DNA from: CAYLYM01 sp964387645
GTDB taxonomy: Bacteria; Calditrichota; Calditrichia; RBG-13-44-9
Length of the DNA: 26,309 nucleotides
Direction of reading: 5' to 3'
Assembly: GCA_964387645.1 (NCBI GenBank)
Contig: CAYLYM010000047.1
Coordinates: 1 to 26,309, forward strand
The first letter of the stretch is position 1. Each line of letters starts with the position of its first letter. Positions 24,990-26,309 of this stretch are shown here, in pieces. Under the pieces are notes generated by a model. It was not told the origin of the DNA. It saw nothing but the letters and a program-made list of their open reading frames with translations, and made no database searches. Made by a program: the position numbers and the translations under genes.

Positions 24990-25112
24990 ATTTCGAATCC
25001 ACATTTAAAAAAATAGCACACGATAACACAGATTTGGCGGATATACATGGATGAAAATAATTCAAAAATCCGTGAATATCTGTGTAATCCGTTTAATCCG
25101 CGTTCAAAAAAA
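24990..25112. repeat. Palindromic CGGAT/ATCCG repeat, unit A (degenerate), with trace of an older unit
   Basis: The first recognisable complete unit is 25014-25112, starting at TAG and ending in 'GTTCAAAAAAA'. Its left arm holds CAGAT, CGGAT and TGGAT pentamers, and its right arm holds ATCCG pentamers in inverted orientation. The 24 bases before it (24990-25013) resemble the right-arm end of a further decayed unit (AATCC then a seven-A tract). It is more diverged than units B and C, suggesting the outer edge of the array is older. Confidence 0.75.
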
Positions 25113-25216
25113 TAGGACACAGATTATGCGGATTTAACGGATAAACACGGATAAAAATTTAAAAATAAAAAATCCGTGAAAATCAGCGTCATCCGTTTAA
25201 TCCGTGTTCAAAAAAA
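25113..25216. repeat. Palindromic CGGAT/ATCCG repeat, unit B
   Basis: A unit of 104 bp. The left arm carries CAGAT, CGGAT, CGGAT and CGGAT at 9-10 bp spacing. An A/T loop follows, then the right arm with ATCCG, ATCAG, ATCCG and ATCCG at 9-10 bp spacing, ending GTTC plus seven A. The inner arms pair perfectly over CACGGAT/ATCCGTG. The left-arm junction (25102-25156) is identical to that of unit C 104 bp later. Confidence 0.9.
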
Positions 25217-25411
25217 TAGGACACAGATTATGCGGATTTAACGGATAAACACGGATAAAANNNNNNNNNNNNNNNNNNNNNNNNNNNNNNNNNNNNNNNN
25301 NNNNNNNNNNNNNNNNNNNNNNNNNNNNNNNNNNNNNNNNNNNNNNNNNNNNNNNNNNNNAAAAAATCCGTGAAAATCAGCGTCATCCGTTTAATCCGTG
25401 TTCAAAAAAAT
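25217..25411. repeat. Palindromic CGGAT/ATCCG repeat, unit C, interrupted by the assembly gap
   Basis: The left arm (25217-25260) copies unit B. After the N run, the right arm (25361-25415) is identical to unit B's over 55 bp (25167-25221). The two flanks may belong to one unit or to two units with others missing between them. The right end flows directly into the ribosome site of the GxxExxY gene. Confidence 0.85.
25261..25360. other. Assembly gap, 100 N
   Basis: A run of exactly 100 N, a common placeholder for a scaffold gap of unknown size. It falls inside near-identical repeats, which is where short-read assemblies break. Confidence 0.97.
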
Positions 25412-25422
25412 AGGAGAAAAAT

Positions 25423-25800
25423 ATGCTGCATTCGGAAATTACCGACAAAATTATCAAAGCCTTCTACAAGGTCTACAACACGCTGGGTTACGGATTTCTG
25501 GAAAAGGTGTATGAAAATGCCATGGTCATCGAATTGAAAAAATCCGGATTTAAGATAAAACAGCAACAGAATATCAAAGTCTATTATGAAGAAGAGGTGG
25601 TAGGCGATTACTATGCCGACCTGATTGTGAATGATGCTGTTATTGTCGAGTTGAAAGCATCGGCGTCAATTTGTGAGGAACATAAGGCCCAGCTTTTGAA
25701 CTATCTGCGTGCGACAGATATTGAAGTGGGATTGCTGCTGAATTTTGGCAAGAAGGCGGAATTCGAGCGGAAGATTTTTACGAATGACAGGAAGAGATAG
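25423..25800 (+). CDS. GxxExxY-family protein with PD-(D/E)XK nuclease-like fold
   Basis: A protein of 125 residues, normal for the family. The naming motif is 'GFLEKVY' (G24, E27, Y30). The PD-(D/E)XK-type core is D66 in 'YADLIV', then E76-L-K78 in 'VIVELKA', with a following helix containing Q90 ('EHKAQLLNYL'). These residues would bind a metal in an active nuclease, though family activity is not established to my knowledge. AGGAG (25412-25416) is 6 nt from the ATG, and its first four bases belong to the upstream repeat. The stop TAG (25798-25800) is also the first codon-length of the next repeat. From memory, GxxExxY genes are often embedded in repeats of this kind in several phyla. It is probably cytoplasmic. 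Confidence 0.92.
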   Translation: MLHSEITDKIIKAFYKVYNTLGYGFLEKVYENAMVIELKKSGFKIKQQQNIKVYYEEEVVGDYYADLIVNDAVIVELKASASICEEHKAQLLNYLRATDIEVGLLLNFGKKAEFERKIFTNDRKR

Positions 25801-25903
25801 AACACGGATGATACAGATTTAACGGATGAACACAGATAAAAAATTAAAGTAATAAAATCTGCGAAAATCAGTGTAATCCGTTCAATTCGTGTTCCACAAA
25901 AAA
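25798..25903. repeat. Palindromic CGGAT/ATCCG repeat, unit D, between the two cassette-like genes
   Basis: It starts at the stop codon TAG of the GxxExxY gene. The left arm has CGGAT (25805), CAGAT (25814), CGGAT (25823) and CAGAT (25833), spaced 9, 9 and 10 bp. An A/T-rich loop follows, then an inverted right arm (ATCTG, ATCAG, ATCCG, ATTCG) ending in GTTCC and an A-rich run. It differs from B and C at many positions but keeps the layout. Confidence 0.88.
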
Positions 25904-25914
25904 GGGTTAAAAAT

Positions 25915-26199
25915 ATGGAAAAAGCATTACGCATTAAACCGGCTAACTGGCTGATGGAAATCATTATTCCGGTTGGTGTTCTGACTATTGTTGCCGGAGC
26001 GATCGGATGGGCGGTTGGTGAAATCACATTTCACTTTATTTTAGCAACAGTTTTATTAACCGCAGGAATGACGTATCTGTTCTTTGTGCTACGGCTGAAA
26101 AATGCGACTCATCTGTTTGTGGATTTCTTTGAGATGTATCGGAACGGTGAAGCTGATAAAATAATTGAGCAAATGAACGAAATCAGGTTAATTATTTAG
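25915..26199 (+). CDS. Small membrane protein, two predicted helices, function unknown
   Basis: A protein of 94 residues. After a short basic start ('MEKALRIKPANW') there are two hydrophobic segments, about 14-34 ('MEIIIPVGVLTIVAGAIGWAV') and about 40-59 ('FHFILATVLLTAGMTYLFFV'). A soluble tail with an amphipathic acidic/basic helix follows ('FVDFFEMYRNGEADKIIEQMNEIR'). I do not recognise the family. AAGGG (25902-25906) is 8 nt from the ATG, just after repeat unit D. The stop TAG (26197-26199) opens unit E. The leader 'AAAAATATG' is shared with the GxxExxY gene. The placement suggests it is cargo of the repeat array. The reading frame has no flaws. Confidence 0.75.
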   Translation: MEKALRIKPANWLMEIIIPVGVLTIVAGAIGWAVGEITFHFILATVLLTAGMTYLFFVLRLKNATHLFVDFFEMYRNGEADKIIEQMNEIRLII

Positions 26200-26309
26200 A
26201 ATACGGATTTTACGGATTACACGGATTTCGCGGATGGACACGGATAAAAAATTAATAATAAAAAATCCGTGAGAATCCGTGCAATCCGTCAAATCTGTGT
26301 TCAAATTAA
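26197..26309. repeat. Palindromic CGGAT/ATCCG repeat, unit E, at the end of the window
   Basis: It starts at the TAG stop of the small membrane protein. The left arm has five CGGAT pentamers spaced 9, 9, 9 and 10 bp. The loop is A/T-rich, and the right arm has ATCCG, ATCCG, ATCCG and ATCTG at 10, 9 and 9 bp, then GTTC. The sequence stops a few bases later, probably because the assembly broke in further repeats. Confidence 0.88.

Noticed and set aside
25701..26027. 108-residue minus-strand frame across unit D
   Set aside because: It runs antisense over the ends of two well-supported genes and through the repeat. There is no ribosome site, and the translation is typical of antisense repeat sequence.
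25014..26309. CRISPR array
   Set aside because: Units are about 100 bp, palindromic and directly abutting or separated by genes. There are no 30-40 bp unique spacers and no cas gene.
24990..26309. Classical integron cassette array
   Set aside because: The layout is similar, but I see no integrase gene, no attI and no attC-type core sites (GTTRRRY). I kept it only as an analogy.

Overview
The window looks like a whole contig, about 26.3 kb and AT-rich. It opens inside a histidine kinase gene and closes inside a repeat. The gene set suggests a Gram-negative bacterium of the Fibrobacterota-Chlorobiota-Bacteroidota (FCB) superphylum, perhaps a Calditrichota, KSB1 or Ignavibacteria relative. The evidence is a C-terminal secretion/sorting domain of the 'NYPNPFNP' type, a TonB-dependent receptor paired with a DUF4876-like lipoprotein, a DUF4139 protein and a PEGA-repeat protein. 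The lineage is inferred from gene content only; there is no rRNA or tRNA gene to confirm it.

Layout. (1) 1-2707, plus strand: a membrane histidine kinase and an NtrC-type sigma-54 activator, overlapping by 8 nt. (2) 3085-4062, plus strand: a TPR lipoprotein. (3) 12145 down to 4194, minus strand: a compact five-gene unit, valS - DUF4139 secreted protein - PEGA membrane protein - rarA - short Rossmann/GT9-like protein. Spacers between the first three genes are 8 bp, and the last two overlap by 4 nt. (4) 18321 down to 12439, minus strand: TonB-dependent receptor - DUF4876-like lipoprotein - outer-membrane barrel. This is probably one uptake or surface module with unknown substrate. (5) 18658-20859, plus strand, divergent from the receptor: a secreted Asp-box (YCF48/BNR-like) propeller with a sorting domain, followed by a good terminator hairpin. 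(6) 22826 down to 20982, minus strand: a bifunctional formiminotransferase-cyclodeaminase with an unusual C2H2-like insertion. (7) 22827-24990: a gene-poor, very AT-rich stretch with one 74-residue orphan gene.

(8) 24990-26309 is the most unusual part. It is an array of imperfectly palindromic units of about 100 bp. Each arm carries four or five CGGAT/ATCCG pentamers spaced 9-10 bp apart. Two small genes, a GxxExxY-family PD-(D/E)XK protein and a 94-residue two-helix membrane protein, sit exactly at unit junctions. The upstream unit (plus a short A-rich leader) supplies the ribosome-site region, and the downstream unit's first bases are the TAG stop codon. A 100-N gap lies inside the array and the contig ends in it, so the true array is probably longer. 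This repeat-gene-repeat layout resembles a cassette array, but no recombinase is visible.

How the parts relate: blocks 4 and 5 are cell-envelope functions placed back to back. Block 3 mixes housekeeping (tRNA charging, fork rescue) with envelope-type unknowns. Block 8 looks mobile or repeat-driven and is separated from the rest by the AT-rich desert.
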